Shown here: positions 1 to 11,460 of the stretch, piece after piece | Layout of the letters: each line of letters opens with the position of its first letter | How positions within the stretch are numbered: the first letter of the stretch is position 1 | Source: Stercorarius parasiticus | Taxonomy: Eukaryota > Chordata > Aves > Charadriiformes > Stercorariidae | Reading direction: 5' to 3' | Assembly (NCBI GenBank): GCA_013396915.1 | Contig: VWZL01000715.1 | Span: forward strand, 58,071 to 122,070 | DNA: 64,000 bases | Made by a program: the position numbers and the translations under genes | The notes under the pieces: model-generated | The model's input: only the letters and a program-made list of their open reading frames with translations | What the model was told of the DNA's origin: nothing | Database searches by the model: none

Positions 1-2000
1 CTTCGTACAGCCAAGCGTACTGCAGAAGCCGGGTGTGCAGGCTGGGTGGGTGGGTCACGCAGGGAAGAGGTAGGTCTGGCAGGATGGTCTCTCCATATCT
101 CTCATTTTCACAAGTTCAGATGTCTCTGAGTTTCATCTCCTTTCCGTCTGCTTTAGCTTCAGGTTTCTGACACCCTGGTGGTGCAATTCACCCAGAGCTT
201 GTGGACAGATAAAAGAGCTAATAAGAATTTTATCAAAGCAGATTTTCTGCTAGCCTGATTCAGACCAGGGACTTCGAACCAGCCTATTGAGGTTTTGATG
301 AATGCACTAATCACCCACCGCTTGCTCTTCAGAGATAGTAATTCCTTAGTTATTCCTTTCCATCTGAATTAAGACTGCTTGCTTCACTCAATTTGTGGTC
401 TCTGTGGCAAGTTTGCAGCATAGCGAAGGGGGGGAGCTGCCCTCCGCTCACCCAGCCTGAGGGTCTGGCCAACGTCTAATCTCCCTGCCATGGGTCCCCT
501 CCGGTGGGACATGAAGCCACAAAGGGGAGAGTTTGGTAAGTTTGGCCCCGTTATCTCCAGGACATGAAATTATAGGGTCAAGACATTATTAGGGTGCACA
601 GAGCTCCCGTGTGCTCCTGAATCACTTCACATCAGATGTCTGTAGTTTCTAGATCAGGAACCCTTAAGGTCTAGCTCCTGACTTCAGATCCAGCATCTCA
701 TCTTCTACCTACTTTCCACTAAAAATTTTCATCCTGCTGTGTTGAACTGGCCAGCAGTGTTGGGAGATGCAAAACACAGATCGTCTAGAATGCTTTATCT
801 GGTCTGAGAAGGAAAAAAAAAAGAGGTATTCTCATTTAACTGTTGTGATGGTGATGTTTTAGCAAAAGCAGAATGCCAACCTGTTAAAAGAAGACCCCAT
901 CCACACCCCGGTGAAGATGTGAGGCTGAACCCCAGCAAACTGAGTGGTTGCCTCTGGGATGGAAAATATTTCAATACTCAGCTTTGAAAATGCGCAGAGA
1001 TGTTAACGTGTAACCGAGGAAGATGTGCATTATCTGCAGTGATCAGCAAAGTGCACCTGTGTATGAGTCAAACGTGACATTTTGTCCGTGCTTCACGATC
1101 GTGTGAGGAAATGATCACGGTGAGCCCCCTCCAGCCCTCGTGCAGGAGAACCACACAAACCCCACAGAGGCCGTTTCCTACATACGCTCTCAAAATAGGC
1201 CTTACAGCAGCTTCAGCTAGTGCATGGGCCTTCCACTGAGAATGGAATTTCACCCTTTAAGGCTAAATCTGGGTTAGCATGACAGCGTCTGTCTAACATA
1301 ACCATTTTGCATGAGAACACAGTGCACATTTGCTAAAGTTTTTGAGCACTGCGTGGAGACCCATGACAGAAAAGCCATTCTGGGAACTACAGCAGTTTTA
1401 TAGCAAGTTCTTTAAAGCACGTAAATGGTACTTGCCTGAAATGTTACTTCCTTGTACAAGGTAAGAGTTTCTTTGAGCAGAATTCAAAATGAAACATTGC
1501 AATAATACTTTCAGTCAACTTCATGTCTATAAAGGTATCTTGGTAAAAATTAGAGTCTAAATGAATAAATAGTCTGTCATTCACTATTTTTAAATAATTT
1601 AATATCCAATGATAAGAATAATCAGGCAAAATAAATGGTTGGAAGTCTGAAAATTCAGAGGTGGTATCCAGTGGTTAACTGTGTCATCTCCATTCCCAGT
1701 CACAGGTAAATCGCGGTCCCAGTAAGTTTCATGAAATTCCAGGTGCACCATCCGTCCTGCCCTCTGCGTGCCGGAGCTTTGCCGGAGCTTCTCTTCCCGT
1801 CTGCTCTGGGAGATGAATGCCCCCCAGCCTGGGCAGGGACGGGGGCTTTTTGGTAAATCTGGTTACCCTGTCTGCTGACACTGGGCTCAGACTTCGAGCA
1901 CCTGGGAAATGAACCAGTTGACCCGTTGGTCTCCTGGTCCCCGGCACGGGTGGGGCCATATGAGGCACGTGGCTTTGATTCTGCTGTTTTGCTTCATGGC
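1..2000. other. Single-copy non-coding DNA at window start
   Basis: No gene was recognised here. The first hundred bases hold a short GGGT-rich run near 45-55. Positions 160-420 look like a conserved non-coding element and are listed separately. The rest is mixed-composition sequence with frequent stops in all frames. The short stop-free frames near 1068-1253, 1444-1629 and 1729-1968 have no recognisable motif and are treated as chance. Confidence 0.7.
160..420. promoter_or_regulatory. Candidate conserved non-coding element
   Basis: This block is AT-rich, has almost no CpG and no simple repeats, and carries short homeodomain-like and GATA-like words such as AGCTAATAAGAATTTTATC near 217-235. 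That texture is common in vertebrate developmental enhancers. No open frame crosses it. The call is inference from composition only; sequence conservation across birds and mammals was not tested, and it may be ordinary AT-rich intergenic DNA. Confidence 0.25.
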
Positions 2001-3199
2001 CAGGACAGGACCAGCATTTGGGAGCTGGGTTTGGGGGCAGAAGGGGAGAAGTTTGTCAGCCTCCTGACTGCTGGAACAAGTTGAGAAAGACACATTTTTC
2101 TTGTGTGTACAGTTATAAATTCTGATTTATTCCATGAACTTATTTCTAACTACAGCCCTCAGTATATATGAAAACTTCCCCATTGTGCTAAAGAAACAAG
2201 TCATATCTACATCCCTGGAAGGCAAAGCCCGCCAGCACGATAACATGCAGACAGGTTGAACCTGTTCAGTGCAGCTGAACTTCTGAACCAGAGCGGGATC
2301 ACAACCCACCACTTTGAAGCCTAGAAGGAGGTAGGCACATGACTTTCCCCACTAGACCACATAAAAACATCCTCAAAGTCAGTGTCTGGAGCCTGCTTAG
2401 ACCTAGGGGGCTGAACATGACAGAGCTGCTGTTTCCAGAAGCAGCAGCCGGGTGACAAGGGAAAGAGGAAAACCCACAGCCGTGGTACAACAATGGGATC
2501 CGTGGGGACGACCAGAGGGCAGGGAAGTTTGAAGGATCTTTACTGCTTGTATCCTGAGTGTCTTCAATGCCTGTATCTGATGGGCAAGAGGGATATGATT
2601 GATGGAGAGCATTGATCCCTCATGGCAGATCTCAGTAGAGCCAACAAGAGTGCTGTATGTGTACATGCCTAAAATCAACTTTTCTAAATATCTGAAGAAT
2701 GTACATGGTGGAGAAGAGTCTGGCTCCAGGAACTGGCACCCGGGGATGGCTTTGTCAGGACCCTCCTCACCATGCGTCAGCCCAGTCCCACCTGTGAATA
2801 GTTTGCATTGCCATGGCTGTAGCCAAGAAGCGTGTTTGCATCTGCTATCACTAAACCTTGACCCAGTGCTGGATTGGCCAGGGCATGGATGCAGATGGAG
2901 CAATTTACTCCGTCCTCCCACTTTGGAGAGGACAGAAATGCCCCTAGCTGGAGGGGTGCTCAGAGGTTTGGCTTTTAGCGCCCTGTAAGGGCCTTTGCTG
3001 CAGAAGGGTATTTAATGTCTGCTATCTCGAATAGAAAGCTGAAGACTTCAACAAGCTCTCCAGCTTCCCGTGTTGAAGGCTGTTTAGTGGCAAAGATTAG
3101 ATTTGGGGTGTTCTCCAATAACCTACTGCATCATCATTTACTCCCATTACTAGTACTCCAACAGATTTCAATGACCTTTGCGAAAATAAAATCAGACTA
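2001..3199. other. Single-copy non-coding DNA with opposed chance frames
   Basis: Two stop-free frames overlap on opposite strands: 2403-2921 on the minus strand (172 codons) and 2599-2988 on the plus strand (129 codons). Neither resembles a known family, and neither has membrane, coiled-coil or zinc-finger patterns. No repeat was recognised. Confidence 0.65.
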
Positions 3200-3640
3200 G
3201 ATTGACATATTTGCTTTAGAAGATGCTAATCAATATCTATTTTGTTGGCCAATATGGTTATGTCTCCTGTTATTGTGATTTATTTCATTTTTGTTGACCA
3301 AAGGTGGTTGAATGGGTGATAACAGTACTGAAAGTGGCAAGGGTTAATAAATTCAGATGAGGTTGTCATCTTATTACCAGAGTGCAGGAAGTGAAGCACA
3401 GCCATTTAATTAACCTAGTCGCAATGAATTTCATGCAACATGCAGTTAACACTCCATCTATTAAAACTGCGAAGCAGATGGTAGTGAGCGGTTTTGTCTG
3501 CCGTAAATAGGGTACCAATTTAAATTACTTGCTGCACAGGATTTTATAGGACAAAATTATCTAGATATTAAATGGTGAGATATTTAATAATCTCTTTCTT
3601 TTAAGTCATGCATATATCAGACTCTTGATCCAATAGTAGA
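3200..3640. promoter_or_regulatory. Candidate conserved enhancer-like element
   Basis: This is the stretch that looks most like a developmental enhancer in the left part of the window. It is AT-rich, has almost no CpG, is free of tandem repeats and is dense in homeodomain-type cores. A TTAATTAA palindrome lies at 3406-3413, with ATGCAA/CATGCA octamer-like words just downstream near 3431-3445 and an AATTTAAATTAC word near 3517-3528. All three forward frames are closed, so it is not an exon. That such elements act as distal enhancers of developmental genes is general knowledge; that this one does is inference. Confidence 0.35.
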
Positions 3641-3957
3641 AAACTCAATTATTTCCATGAAATCCCCAAAATGGAGAGCTAAAAAAAAAAAAAGGCAAAA
3701 CTTTGATGAATTGGCATTTCTTCAAACTCCAAAGCCCTCAGTCATTGTCTCTGCTGGAGAACATACACCCCATTATAAAGTTTTACCCGGCTTTCTCTAT
3801 CTGCCTAGGAGATTTTTATTATTCACACAAATGGATAATCCTAGTTGACTATTAAAAGGCAACATTTCTCAATAGACCGGTAGTTTCTCTCTGGCTCTTG
3901 AAAAATGATTGTGATAAATATTACCAAATTTAACATTTTCCTTTTCGTTTCCCACAG

Positions 3958-4090
3958 TTAGGGAGAGTTATGTGAGCACATGACTGCACACACTGGCAAG
4001 GGAGCTGTATATCAAAGGCCCTGTGGGCAAATCGGTGCCTGAAGCTGAGTCGCCGCTTTGCTTCCCTGTCTCTTATCCCAGGGAGAGGAA
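3958..4090 (+). other. Possible non-coding exon (splice-like boundaries)
   Basis: A pyrimidine-rich tract ending in CCCACAG at 3957 resembles a strong splice acceptor. A GGAAG|GTAAAC donor-like site follows at about 4091. Between them all three forward frames contain stops, so if transcribed the segment would be a non-coding exon. Acceptor-like tracts are common by chance in AT-rich DNA, so this is a weak call without transcript evidence. Confidence 0.12.
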
Positions 4091-4239
4091 GGTAAACTTT
4101 AAAAAAAAAAAAAAATCACCCCACAACTGTGTGATATGGCTTTCTGTGCACATAATGATTTAGACGCTTCTGGAACATGCCAGCTCTTGAAATTATTTCA
4201 TGCACAAAATTGCTGCCCACATATGAAATACAAGGCAGA

Positions 4240-4277
4240 GATGCTAGGAAGAAGCCAGGGATGCTAGGAAGAGGCAA
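4240..4277. repeat. Two-copy 20-bp tandem repeat (GATGCTAGGAAGA core)
   Basis: The word GATGCTAGGAAGA occurs at 4240 and again at 4260, each followed by a related AGCC/GGC segment. This is a 20-bp tandem duplication with a few differences between the copies. No function is suggested. Confidence 0.8.
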
Positions 4278-4619
4278 AGAAGCTCTCCTCAAATCACAAT
4301 TGCCTCAGGATGGCATGAAATCCATTTGCCAGCAGAGAAGCAAATGTTTGTTTGAAATCGGAGCAGAATCCCAGGAAGAAAAGGGCCGCCTGAGCCAGCA
4401 GAGCAAATAGGTTGCTGCACCCCCAGGAGCCTGCGGCTCCCACAGTCCCAGGCAAGAGCAGAAAATCGTGTTTCTGCTCCTTCAGAGAAAATAAATCTGA
4501 CGGACCAACCTCCTTCGGCGCTCTCCTTCTCCCTCCGAAAACAGAGACTTGACAACAAGGCTCTGCTGCTGGTGAATAAGGTTCATTAAGCCCGCAGAAA
4601 GCTAGAGGGTGTGCATTCA

Positions 4620-4661
4620 TTTATTTGAATGACTCTCGGAGACTCCTTTATTTGAATGACT
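4620..4661. repeat. Pair of 15-bp direct repeats
   Basis: The word TTTATTTGAATGACT occurs exactly twice, at 4620-4634 and 4647-4661, with starts 27 bp apart. This is a local duplication within otherwise single-copy DNA. Confidence 0.85.
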
Positions 4662-5952
4662 TTTTCCTCAGAGAGGCAGAAGGCAAGTGTGTCCTTTGTC
4701 ACCTCCTCTGATTGCTCTGTCCACTGAACCGCCAGCAGTAGCTATCAGAAAGTCTCCAGAGATTCAAGGCATCACAATCCATGACAAAGGACATAAATTG
4801 CTCTTTTCACAGATGACATCCCGCTTTATCTCAGTAAAACACAAATCTCTGTTCAATGCCTGAAGAAGTCCTGGAGCATTACTTCACTGGAGCAAGGCTT
4901 CATGTAAATATGACTAAATCAGAGGTGATCCTTACACAATCATCCAGCGAGATTTTTTCCATTCTCTATGCTCTTGACACCCAGGGGAATTCAACTATTC
5001 ATTGGTACCAGCCCCACCCTACTTAAGCAAACTGCCGCAGTCCTTTTTTAGCCCTTCATATCAAAGTCAAGAAGGGCTTCATTTTCTGTTGTACCTGGTG
5101 GCACAGGTTTGGTTTGGCTATATCAAAAATGAATCATAGTTATGGTCCCAAGCAATAAGTGGCAATGCAGAAGAGACCACAAATCAACAAACAAGAAGTA
5201 AAATAAAGGCTTACCCCCTCCCCCGTAGGGGAATTTTATTAGCGGGCAGTTTTACCTGCTCTCTTGGGAAGGGCATGCAGAGGTCCCAGCACCAGCGCCT
5301 CTGCCCTAGGAGCCATGGGAGCACTTGACTACTCTTCTTCCTTCGTGGGCAAAGCCTCGTGACAAAGGTTTATGGGCTTCTTGAGGAGCACAGGCAGATG
5401 TAGAGACCATCCCATCGCTTCTGGGAAAAGGACAATCACGTCACCTTTGTTCAGCCACACTCACCTCCAGGATCCCACAGATCGCCACAGCAGCAGGACA
5501 CGATGCGTAAAAGATGAGGAGCAGAACATGGTCTTTGTTCAAGACCGTAACTAAATAAGCTGAACAGTTCAAAATTAAATTTAATTCCATTTACTTTCAA
5601 ACATACTATGAGCTATTTCATTCCTAGCCATTGCTGTTGAAGAAGGCACGGACAACCAGCCAGGTGGAGACAGTGTCCTAAGTCACAGAAGCTACCACTG
5701 CTGCAGGATGTGTCTCTGCCCTTTTTCACCCAGAAGGAAAAAAAAAAAAAAAGGCATGTTAATACAGCAAGTTTGAGAGTGGCAGCTTTTAAGCTGCTGT
5801 AATTTACTGTTACTCCATGGATACCAAAGCGTATCAATATCCACAGCCTGACAAATTCCCCCTGTTCTTTAAACATCATTAACAGGGTTTCCTATGAAAA
5901 TAAACATTTTAAAACTTGGAAGATGCTACTGAAAGATTGTGAAACAGATCAA

Positions 5953-6000
5953 AATATTGATAGGATATTGATTGGGTATTGATATTGATTGGATATTGAT
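5953..6000. repeat. ATTGAT-based tandem repeat
   Basis: Five ATTGAT words occur within 48 bp, mostly spaced as an 11-bp unit of the form GGATATTGATT. The array is short and imperfect, so it is probably a slipped microsatellite. Its AT-rich words resemble homeodomain sites, but the regular spacing points to replication slippage. Confidence 0.8.
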
Positions 6001-6119
6001 GCATTTGTTAAGACAGGTCAATATTATTGGTCAGTCTGAGACGCAGAGGCACTTCAAGGCAAAGTGACCAGCCTGGGCCACCTCGAGAGGTCCAAGTCAG
6101 CCCCAGGAACAAGCCCTGT

Positions 6120-6420
6120 CTCCTGACTGCCAAGTCAGTGCTTTATCAACAAAGTGCATTGTTCTTTAGTATATTCATTTATAATGCAGATTAGGTGGAT
6201 GAGAGGGAAATTTAATCATTTAGAATGACTAATAACTATGCTAATGTGTTCAGATAAAATAAGCATTCACATATGCTGAAAGCCTTTATAGTGTAATAAA
6301 CTTCTGTTATCTTTTGAGGCGTGCAGTACTTTGATTTCCATATACCAGCTCCTCTTTATTTCAAGTGCAATAAAAACATATTTTTTAAAAAGATTGCAAA
6401 GCTTGAGACTGCTGAACCTC
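6120..6420. promoter_or_regulatory. Candidate conserved non-coding element
   Basis: This AT-rich, CpG-poor block contains several ATTTAAT, CTAATAA and GCTAATG words around 6210-6245 and no simple repeats. It lies about 430 bp left of the first CR1. The call is inferred from texture alone; no alignment was available. Confidence 0.25.
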
Positions 6421-6851
6421 CCATCAGTAGTGCCTGTGTGAAGCGCTGGCAGGCTGCTGCGAGTGGTGGGCTGGGGGCTCGGAGTTTCCTTGGGTGGTTG
6501 GGGCTTTTTTCACTCTCAGACAAAATGTGTCAAACCAACTTGAAGACTTGGACTTCAGAGAGGGCAAAGAGCTTTGAGGGTGTAGATTTCAACGGGTCTG
6601 AGGCTTTGTGTGTACAGGAACACTAATCCCCTTGGAAGTTACTTCTGTTTCCCTGCATATGACCAAACACCCGCTTTGTTCCCCTGTCTAAATTCCTATT
6701 GCTCTTCCCCATGACACAGACATATTTATACATTTTAACACTTTTTTCCCCTCTGCTGTTGCAGACACTGTTGCTAATCATGTACCAACGGTCTCTGCCA
6801 TCAGGTGCAACACCTGCAGCCTCACCTCTGGCTGCGATTCCTTTGCTGCTT

Positions 6852-7294
6852 AGAATCATAGAAGCGTAGAATGGTTTGGGTTAGAAGGGATCTTAAAGAT
6901 CACCTAGTTCCAACCCCCTGCTGTGGGCAGGGACACCTCCCACTAGACCAGGCTGCTCAAAGCCCCATCCAGCCTGGCCTTGAACACTTCCAGGGATGGG
7001 GCATCCGCAACTTCTCTGGGCAACCTGTTCCAGTGCCTCACCAGCCTCACAGGAAAGAATTTCTTCCTAACATCTAAATCTAAATCTCCCCTCTTTCAGT
7101 TTAAAACCGTTACCCCTCATCCTATCACTCTGCTCCCTGATAAAGAGTCCCTCCCCATCTTTCCTGTAGGCCCCCTTTAGGTACTGGAAGGCTGCTATAA
7201 GGTCTCCCCGGAGCCTTCTCTTCTCCAGGTTGAACAACCCCCACTCTCTCAGCCTGTCCTCATAGCAGAGGTGCTCCAGCCCCCTGGAGCATCG
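6852..7294 (-). mobile_element. CR1 LINE fragment, 5'-truncated, minus strand
   Basis: The element's 3' end lies at the left, with degenerate octamer repeats (GAATCATA, GAAGCGTA) followed by GAATGGTTTGGGTTAGAAGG. This is the reverse complement of the canonical CR1 3' end. The body continues through well-known CR1 words such as CAACCTGTTCCAGTGCCTCA (7022-7041) and TCTCAGCCTGTC (7245-7256). It fades after about 7294, as expected of the usual 5' truncation during target-primed reverse transcription. No target-site duplication is obvious, which is normal for CR1. About 440 bp of a full-length element of roughly 4.5 kb remain, so the copy cannot move on its own. Confidence 0.95.
6943..7073 (-). 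pseudogene. C-terminal remnant of CR1 ORF2 (reverse transcriptase protein)
   Basis: Read on the minus strand, this part of the CR1 copy encodes the familiar end of the CR1 ORF2 polyprotein, including HWNRLPREVADAPSLEVFK and a TAG stop at 6943-6945. ORF2 normally supplies endonuclease and reverse transcriptase for retrotransposition, but only the last 40 or so residues survive here. Upstream of about 7073 the frame is lost. A short ATCTAAATCTAAATC duplication there looks like a small insertion frameshift, and both catalytic domains are absent. The remnant has no expected function. Confidence 0.7.
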
Positions 7295-8027
7295 TTCCCC
7301 CTGCAGCCACAGACCCCAGGGTTACAGCTGCTGAGGTGCAGATCAGGCTGAATGTTTTAGGAAGCCAATCGCTTTTGGGCTGAGAACATCTCCCAGTGAT
7401 GCTGGTGCAGGAGGTCACCCTGGAGCCCAGGATCCTGCTCCATCAGGGCACAGCCTTGTCCTCCTCGGGGAAAAGTGCAATGCTGTTCTGTATTCTTCTG
7501 CTGCCCCTGCACTGCGTTGTGGTTCTCCTGTATGAAGCAGAAAAGTCAGTGAGAAGTCATGGGAGAAGATCATCTCAGAGGGATACAAAAAACCAAAAAG
7601 CTAACATTCGCTATTAATTTCAACCTGCACTGAAAAAAAATATCAACTCAGTTTGGAGAAAAACGCTATCTCTAAAAAACCAGGAAGTCTAGCAAATGCA
7701 GTAATATTATTTATTTAATCTTCTTCCCTCAAGCAGAATGAAATATCAAAAATACCCAGTCTGTAAAAGGAAAGAATCACCTGGCAGTCGGCAATAACTG
7801 ACCAGATATTAAAAACATTGTCAAGAACAATAGCAGGTGTCGGGGTTTGTTTTCCCCTTTTAATAAGACAACGAAAGATAACTAAAATGAAAAAGCATAA
7901 AGCAATGGTGTCTCATTCTGGATGAAAGCACAAGCCTGACCAAAAACATTAAAACAGGAATGTGCCCCAAAATAGGAAACGGGGCCTCTCTACCCAGTCG
8001 ACTTTTGTGAATGAGCGCAGAGAGCTC

Positions 8028-8034
8028 TATAAAG
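8028..8034 (+). promoter_or_regulatory. TATA-box-like motif
   Basis: TATAAAG sits in the context GAGCTCTATAAAGGGAGGG, a good match to a core TATA box with GC-richer flanks. An initiation site would be expected near 8055-8062. The segment downstream does not begin a recognisable gene, and no CpG island surrounds it. It may drive an unrecognised transcript or be a chance match. Confidence 0.2.
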
Positions 8035-10712
8035 GGAGGGCTGCCAGCGCGGGAAAGGCACAAACGCTGTGGAGGACATCTTCAGGGAAAAATTAGAAGA
8101 GGAGCCTACTGAAACCAGGGTAGAAAATAGAAGGGAGGCTGACTGGGAAAGTGCAGATCTCAGACAGTTTGTCAGGCCAAATTGCCTGTTTCCATCTCCC
8201 TGGTGATGCACAGGTTATATTTGGTACTTGGAATTTTGTCATTCACACTCCACCAAGTGTTCGTGAGAACCTGTATTTAAATCGCAAGGTCAATCAGTCA
8301 TGCTGGAGAGCAGCGCTACAGAACGGAGACGAAGTGACTGGCATGTTCAAGCCTTTCTTTAAATACTCACTGTTGATATTTTCTAAGCTAACCTTAAAAT
8401 CCAGATTCTGGTGGCTGTATTCTTTACACAGAAGAGCTATGGAAAATAAAGGCTGATGGGAGGATTTTCAGTATTCATCATTCTCCTGCAATCACGAAAG
8501 CAGGCGGGAGGGAAGACGGCACTGGCAGGCAGAGGGGAAGCTGCCGCAGGAGCCGGGTGAGCAGAAGCAGCACGTCCCAGTATGCCGGCTGCCTCGGGGT
8601 GGTTAAAACCCAGCAGAGAACTGGGTTATGTTCCTCATCCTGGCACAGGCTCGCTGGACCAGTGGAGATAACAGTCCTCATTTGCTTTTTTTTCAGCTGC
8701 TTAGCAGAAATGTCATAAATAAGTGCAAGGTGTGAGTATTTAGGAGGAACATTTCCTTATCTTTTAATTAAGAATGTTACAGAGGTGGGTTGTTGGGTTT
8801 TTTTCTTTTTGCAAGGTAGGGAGAGTAGTAGATTTTTCCAATCTAACCTTTTATAGGCCAGGCATGTGATATGTGGTGAGAGCCATGAGAGGCATTTAAA
8901 TTATCTCTTTTGAGGCCTTTTTATGCTTATTTTAGTTTCAATAGAATTGGGTCTGTTCCATATGTCCTGATTCACTACAGGATGCTTTTCTTGTCGGAGG
9001 AGTGGCTCTGTTTGATCAAGATAGTACTGACCTCGTTTGTGAAATGAAGTACCAACTCAGTGTATGGGGAAGTGTCTGCCTAGCACAGTTTCGAACAACA
9101 ACAAAAAAAACTTTTAAAACAACAGTTTTATACAGGTTCTGTTAAGAGGAACCCAGGGAAAAAGCACAAACCTTATGTAATGTCCTATCACATAGACATT
9201 TAATCTTCCATTCACCTGATTAAAATTTTAATCAGAAAAAAAAAATCATCTGAAATAAGAGCACTATCGGATTTTTAAGTGTCTTAGGCTCCTGTCGACA
9301 TGAGAATATAAGGTGCTGAAATTGTAATAGTAAGACTCGATAGCTCTTGTTTTTATCTCCGTGTGTGAGAAAAAAATGAATGTTACAATTATCTGTGTGT
9401 TACTATTCCCTATCCACAGATAGGGAAACAGAGAGAGAAGTTTTGCTCCATCGTAACTGACCAGACGTTATCAAGGTATATACACTATGTGAACGATTCA
9501 GCCCTGCTTTATTTTAACAGCTGTAATGTTTGCAAAGCTATGCCTTGCGAAAAAAAAAGTGAAAGATATATCTGAGGTATCCTCAATAAAGGGCTGTAAA
9601 AATGTTGGTTAGACTGCAGCCTATGACTATATTTAGATATATGTCTCCCTGAAGAATGCAATCACCAGGGTAAAATATTAACGGTTGGTTTATGGCGCTG
9701 CTATTTCCCTTCTACTTCCTCATTCATGTGCATGTGGAATAGAGCAAACAAGGGCTGGGGACAGGCTGAGGAGGGGACTATGTGGCCAGGCAGGGGCTCA
9801 GTGAGGGGGTGTAACACACTCTCCCAGCTCAAGGAAATTTTGGGAGAAGTCACTCACCCCTTGTGGCCTGAGGTCAGCCCTCACCAGCAGTGCAGAGCAA
9901 CCCACGTTAAAACAAATCTTTTCACTGGGCTTTTTCACCTGGAGAAATTGCAGTGGAAGTCAACTGGCACTTGCCTGAGAAAGCTCTTCTGAGGGATGCA
10001 GAGATTTGTGCCCATCTACGTCCAGACCTGATGTTGGGTGAACAATGTGTGCATCCCCATTGCCTGAAACTAAATCAGCCCCTGAAAAAAACCCCACAAC
10101 GTCACTTCAGCCAATGTACAGCCATCAGCAAAACATGCCAGAGTGGACACACTAGAGCTGCACAGCAATGTTGGCAGCTGTGGGCTGTGGGGCTGCTGCC
10201 CACGGCTCCTGCCAACACGTGGTCCCAGCGCGGCCAAGTAGGCATGTGCCCGGGTGGCACGGCCTCGCAGCAGCTGTGATCCGGCAAAAAGTCCTAGGGA
10301 AAAACTGCCTGGCACGGACCGGCAGACTCTGACTAGCCTGCAGCAATGAACATGGGAGTTAGCTGGTAGGAAAAAGTGAGCAGCAGCACTTTTTTGGATC
10401 AGCAGCTGGAAACAGAGAGGCCACGTGGGCTGTTTCTCAGCTCGAGCATCCTATCCGAACTCTGCTTTAAAAAGGGGAAAATACGAAGCATGCCCAAAAT
10501 CTGACAAATGGCGCAGAAGATTTCCCAAAAGAGGCAGAGAGGGAGGAGATATTCATGGAATGACCCAGCCTCATGCTTCGGGAGGCTGTGTGCTCATCGA
10601 CTGGGGCTGGGAAGGATTTCTCATGGTGCAGCATTGCATATACAGTAAAGATCAAGAGGGCACGTTCTCGTGCAATCAACCAGGTTTGACCATTGTTCGA
10701 GACAATATAATA

Positions 10713-10831
10713 CCCTGCTATGGATGGATCCATGGCACACTCTGCTATGGCAATTTCTGCTATGATGAATTCCCAGGAATGTGGGGAGCTGTGTTAATAT
10801 TGGAGCTATGGCAGCAATAGCGATAGCAATA
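10713..10831. repeat. Loose GCTATG/GCAATA repeat patch
   Basis: CTGCTATGG or close variants occur near 10713, 10741 and 10757. A GCAATAGCGATAGCAATAGC run then follows at about 10810-10829. Spacing is irregular, so this is a decayed simple-sequence patch and not a defined element. Confidence 0.5.
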
Positions 10832-10976
10832 GCTCCTCCGAGTTGCTTGTCCCAGCAGTTAAAGAGAGGGACTGCAGATGGTTTCTGCCTTGTTTTCCAT
10901 TGCTGTTTTTAAATGTAGGAGATGCACATGATTAAAGCAAAGCGTCTAGATCTAGAGATCATATTTTAACCTCAGG

Positions 10977-11008
10977 GTGTGTGTGTGAGAGAGAGAGAGA
11001 CAGACAGC
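10977..11008. repeat. GT/GA compound microsatellite
   Basis: A (GT)5-6 run passes directly into a (GA)6-7 run and then a CAGACAG stretch. It is a typical compound dinucleotide microsatellite, likely to vary in length between individuals. Confidence 0.9.
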
Positions 11009-11039
11009 ATGGATTAGTTTCTGAATTAGTGTTTGTAAC

Positions 11040-11460
11040 AGTTCTACAAACACTTAGACAAATTCATAGTCAAAAAATAGTGTCAACGTTTCATTTAAAA
11101 GCCTCTTTAAGGAGTTTCATTGCCGTATGTTGAAAATCTAAGCTTTAAAAGAGCCAGTGTCTAAAAGTTTGGCTTCCTTCTCAAATGTGTCAATTGATAT
11201 TTTCCTTCATTTGACCTATTTATCTTAAAACATTTATAATCTGTTGGGGGGACGTCCATAGCTAAATGTCCAATTTGGTTTGTTTGTTTTTTAAATCTGC
11301 CGTTCCCTTGCCAAGAAATTAAACAAACAGATGCCACTCTTTTTGAGGGGCTCCATTAAATGCAATGTCTTACACACCATCTGCTGGATCTGCAGCAGCA
11401 ATTAACAGCTACACACTATTCCCAGAGCAGAGCTGACAGCAATTGATGGTGCCGGGATAC
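11040..11460. promoter_or_regulatory. Candidate conserved non-coding element
   Basis: This stretch is AT-rich and CpG-poor, with words such as TCAATTGATATTTTCC near 11190-11206. A CATCTGCTGG E-box-like word and a CAATTAACAG word follow near 11377-11407. No frame is open across it. Composition resembles known vertebrate enhancers, but function is inferred only from texture. Confidence 0.25.

Larger units (their letters stand above)
3641..4619. other. Non-coding DNA with poly-A runs and a short tandem repeat
   Basis: The segment holds A-runs near 3680-3692 and 4099-4113 and a possible splice-bounded non-coding segment at 3958-4090. It also holds a two-copy 20-bp tandem repeat at 4240-4277. Frames at 4289-4620 on the minus strand are short and unrecognised. 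Confidence 0.65.
4662..6851. other. Single-copy non-coding DNA left of the first CR1
   Basis: No gene was recognised. The stretch includes a C-run followed by GTAGGGG near 5215-5230, a 15-A run at 5738-5752, an ATTGAT tandem repeat at 5953-6000 and an AT-rich candidate regulatory block at 6120-6420. Short stop-free frames at 5372-5554, 5613-5879 and 6321-6626 have no motif support. Confidence 0.65.
7295..10976. other. Single-copy non-coding DNA right of the first CR1
   Basis: No gene was recognised. The notable site is a TATA-like motif at 8028-8034. T-rich and A-rich runs occur near 8685-8695, 9100-9110 and 9236-9245. Frames at 7396-7617, 8151-8456, 9726-9992, 9953-10279 and 10425-10820 are open but show no domain, and none has convincing splice signals. 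Around 10713-10831 the words CTGCTATGG and GCAATAGC recur several times in a loosely repetitive patch. Confidence 0.65.

Noticed and set aside
2403..2988. Overlapping frames of 172 and 129 codons on opposite strands
   Set aside because: No family motif, no splice signals and mutual overlap; best explained as chance.
6871..7180. Plus-strand frames across 6871-7180
   Set aside because: They are antisense readings of the minus-strand CR1 fragment.
10945..10956. Perfect 12-bp palindrome TCTAGATCTAGA
   Set aside because: A single short palindrome is expected by chance in 64 kb and has no supporting context.
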